Below are positions 4,804 to 5,765 of a DNA stretch of 5,765 nt, in pieces (position 1 is the stretch's first letter; each line of letters opens with the position of its first letter). Made by a program: the position numbers and the translations under genes. Source of the DNA: RGIG7213 sp045545665 (GTDB taxonomy: Bacteria > Bacillota > Clostridia > Oscillospirales > CAG-272). The DNA lies in assembly GCA_045545665.1 (NCBI GenBank), contig JAZQBL010000009.1, positions 1-5,765 of the forward strand, read 5' to 3'. The notes beneath the pieces are model-generated. The model ran no database searches. It was given only the letters and a program-made list of their open reading frames with translations, and had not been told where the DNA came from.

Positions 4804-5288
4804 GGAAGAGTCACTTCCCTTTCAAATCCGTGAAGAAAGCCGTTGACGTCTGCTGAACAGATGTCGCCTCCTATTACCTTATTCTTGTATAGAATTATAT
4901 TAGCAAGGACTTTACCGTCATAATCGGGATAGTTGGTTATCTCGTACGTGTAACGTGTAACGTCCTTGTTTTTGTATTTTTCAAGATTCAGTCCTTGTTT
5001 CGTCTGCAAGGTATTGTATGATTCGTATACGGTATCAAATTTTGACGGTATTTTGACTTCCGCCTCGTCAATCGCTTCTTTTGACGTTTCCCAACCGAAT
5101 TGCGCTAAAAAGTTACGTCTGTCTTCATTTGTCGATATCTTGCTGTAGGTGACCTTTTCGCTTTCCGTGTATACGGGTGCGGGCTCGTATTCGGGAATAA
5201 GAGCAACAAGGGTGATTATTGCCGCAACACTTAATACGATTATTGCAAAAAAACGTATCGTAGAAGCTTTAAAAGAATAAATAAACAT
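4800..5288 (-). CDS. Membrane-anchored DUF4830-like protein
   Basis: This 162-residue protein has one N-terminal hydrophobic segment (about 12-31) after a short basic start, so it is an uncleaved signal anchor with most of the chain outside the membrane. The outer part contains ISTNEDRRNFLAQFGWE (51-67), KIPSKFDTVYESYN (79-92), a YKNKDVTRYTYEITNYPDY stretch (105-123) and KVIGGDICSADVNGFLHGF (137-155). This pattern matches what I recall of DUF4830, a clostridial domain of unknown function. The ATG is preceded by GGAGG (plus-strand 5299-5303) at 10 nt. No clear -35/-10 pair was found upstream, but a GGGAA/TTCCC palindrome lies at 5330-5344. The stop codon shares TTAA with the hydrolase stop. 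Confidence 0.82.
   Translation of the reverse strand: MFIYSFKASTIRFFAIIVLSVAAIITLVALIPEYEPAPVYTESEKVTYSKISTNEDRRNFLAQFGWETSKEAIDEAEVKIPSKFDTVYESYNTLQTKQGLNLEKYKNKDVTRYTYEITNYPDYDGKVLANIILYKNKVIGGDICSADVNGFLHGFEREVTLP
4804..4822. terminator. Weak shared hairpin at the convergent gene ends
   Basis: GGAAG (4804-4808) and CTTCC (4814-4818) pair around AGTCA just after the hydrolase stop, inside the 3' end of the opposing gene. Only short T-rich stretches flank it (CTTTC on plus, TTAAAAG on minus). It could be a weak bidirectional terminator, the only one visible at this junction. Confidence 0.25.
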
Positions 5289-5329
5289 AATAAACGTTCC
5301 TCCGAAAAATCAATCACTATATACTATTC

Positions 5330-5344
5330 GGGAATGTATTTCCC
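5330..5344 (-). promoter_or_regulatory. Palindrome upstream of the DUF4830-like gene
   Basis: GGGAA (5330-5334) and TTCCC (5340-5344) flank a 5-nt centre, about 42 bp before the start codon. AT-rich possible -10 hexamers (TAGTAT, TATAGT) sit beside it, but none has a -35 at 16-18 bp. It could be an operator. No factor is suggested by the sequence. Confidence 0.35.
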
Positions 5345-5387
5345 TATTCATCAAAAATAAAAATTCCAAAAATAATTTTTAAAGGTA

Positions 5388-5416
5388 TTGACTTAATATT
5401 TTTTTTGTGATATAAT
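5388..5416 (+). promoter_or_regulatory. Sigma-A promoter of tRNA-Gln
   Basis: TTGACT (5388-5393) and TATAAT (5411-5416) are spaced by 17 bp, with T-rich DNA in the spacer. Transcription should start near 5423, just before the tRNA at 5430. Confidence 0.9.
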
Positions 5417-5429
5417 GACAAGGTAATTT

Positions 5430-5507
5430 TGGGATATAGCCAAGCCGGTTAAGGCACAAGACTTTGACTCTTGCACTACGCTGGTTCGAATCCAGCTATC
5501 CCAGCCA
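5430..5507 (+). tRNA. tRNA-Gln (anticodon UUG)
   Basis: The cloverleaf is complete. The acceptor TGGGATA (5430-5436) pairs with TATCCCA (5497-5503). The D-arm is at 5439-5455, the anticodon stem CAAGA/TCTTG holds loop CTTTGAC (5462-5468) giving UUG, and the T-arm is GCTGG/CCAGC with loop TTCGAAT. The discriminator is G5504 and CCA is encoded (5505-5507). The U1-A72 end pair and G73 are typical glutamine identity features. It reads CAA and CAG. Confidence 0.95.
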
Positions 5508-5541
5508 GAAAAAAGCACTTGCGCGCGCAAGTGCTTTTTTC
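5508..5541. terminator. Terminator of tRNA-Gln, a perfect 34-bp palindrome
   Basis: The stretch is a perfect palindrome: six A, then AGCACTTGCG-type arms around a CG centre, then six T. It begins one base after the tRNA CCA end. The hairpin plus T-run is a strong intrinsic terminator on plus and, by symmetry, on minus as well. Confidence 0.92.
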
Positions 5542-5544
5542 AAC

Positions 5545-5710
5545 TAAATCCGCCTTCGGCGGAAGAAATCCACCTACGGTGGATGAAATCGCTTCGCAAT
5601 GAAATCTGCCTTGCGGCAGGATGTAGAGGCGGATTTAATTTCATCTGAGGCGGAACGCCGAAGATTTCATCCGAGCAGAGCGAGGATTTCATCGTGCGAA
5701 GCACGATTTC
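5545..5710. repeat. Head-to-head array of seven small hairpins with GAAAT/ATTTC spacers
   Basis: Seven short palindromes follow one another at 5549-5563, 5569-5583, 5588-5600 (one mismatch), 5606-5619, 5643-5665, 5669-5687 and 5691-5707. In the left half the spacers read GAAAT (5565, 5585, 5601); in the right half they read ATTTC (5638, 5664, 5686, 5706), so the two halves face each other. TAAATCCGCCT (5545-5555) and its complement (5627-5637) also bracket the left half as an 11-bp inverted repeat. Stems differ from one another but stay paired. No open reading frame runs through the array. It is a structured non-coding repeat, possibly mobile, and probably multicopy. Confidence 0.75.
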
Positions 5711-5765
5711 ATTCCTTTTCGGGTCCCTCGACAGATTCGAACTAACGAAAGCCTTCCTCCGGGAG
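5711..5765. other. Unassigned right end with T-arm-like motif and start of a truncated palindrome
   Basis: No gene is visible. GATTCGAAC (5734-5742) is, on the minus strand, the tRNA T-loop-like GTTCGAATC. The last bases, from about 5746, contain CCTCC then GGGAG, which looks like the first arm and centre of a GC-rich palindrome cut off by the window edge. It may be the continuation of the hairpin repeat. Confidence 0.3.

Noticed and set aside
5545..5710. CRISPR array
   Set aside because: The repeated unit is only five bases, the intervals are 16-26 bp and themselves palindromic, the orientation flips midway, and no cas gene is present.
5720..5765. Partial minus-strand tRNA
   Set aside because: GTTCGAATC resembles a T-arm, but the flanking GTTAG/CTGTC do not make a sound stem and the rest would lie outside the window.

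Overview
The window reads as chromosomal DNA of an AT-rich Gram-positive bacterium of the class Clostridia (Bacillota). It shows near-consensus sigma-A promoters, strong extended Shine-Dalgarno sequences, frequent GTG/TTG starts, a LytTR/LiaF-like pair, a DUF4830-type lipo- or membrane protein, and a tRNA-Gln with encoded CCA followed by a canonical terminator. An uncultured gut-type member of Oscillospirales or a neighbouring order fits, but this is inference from gene style and no taxonomic marker was searched.

Layout. Positions 1-53 hold the last codons of an upstream gene. A strong promoter then drives a tRNA-Arg(CCU)-like gene at 113-184, which carries two stem mismatches. A long AT-rich hairpin with a U-tract follows at 218-281. 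Positions 301-2176 form a three-gene plus-strand operon: an ECF sigma factor, a zinc-finger (zf-HC2/ZAS) four-helix membrane protein that is the likely anti-sigma factor, and a five-helix membrane protein with an extracytoplasmic C-terminal domain. An ECF-like promoter just upstream suggests autoregulation. A bidirectional terminator at 2182-2211 separates this operon from rpsT (ribosomal protein S20, minus strand, TTG start), which has a structured leader, a 17-bp-spaced promoter and phased A-tracts upstream. Also on the minus strand, a LytTR DNA-binding regulator (3319-3762) is followed 2 nt later by a LiaF-like four-helix membrane protein (2636-3316). This looks like a LytTR regulatory system with a membrane partner, and its promoter region carries three GTAAA motifs spaced 21 and 22 bp apart.

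Divergent from the LytTR pair is a PhnP-like metallo-beta-lactamase-fold hydrolase (3964-4803). Its stop codon interlocks with that of a convergent DUF4830-like membrane-anchored protein (4800-5288, minus). The right end holds tRNA-Gln(UUG), a perfect 34-bp terminator palindrome, and from 5545 to about 5710 an array of seven small hairpins linked by GAAAT/ATTTC spacers. The array is arranged head-to-head, and its stems vary while base pairing is kept.

Two membrane-linked signalling units (ECF sigma/anti-sigma and LytTR/LiaF-like) therefore sit on either side of rpsT. Both probably monitor the envelope. The most unusual element is the terminal hairpin array, which resembles REP/BIME-like structured repeats in architecture. 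I recognised no complete new enzyme system.
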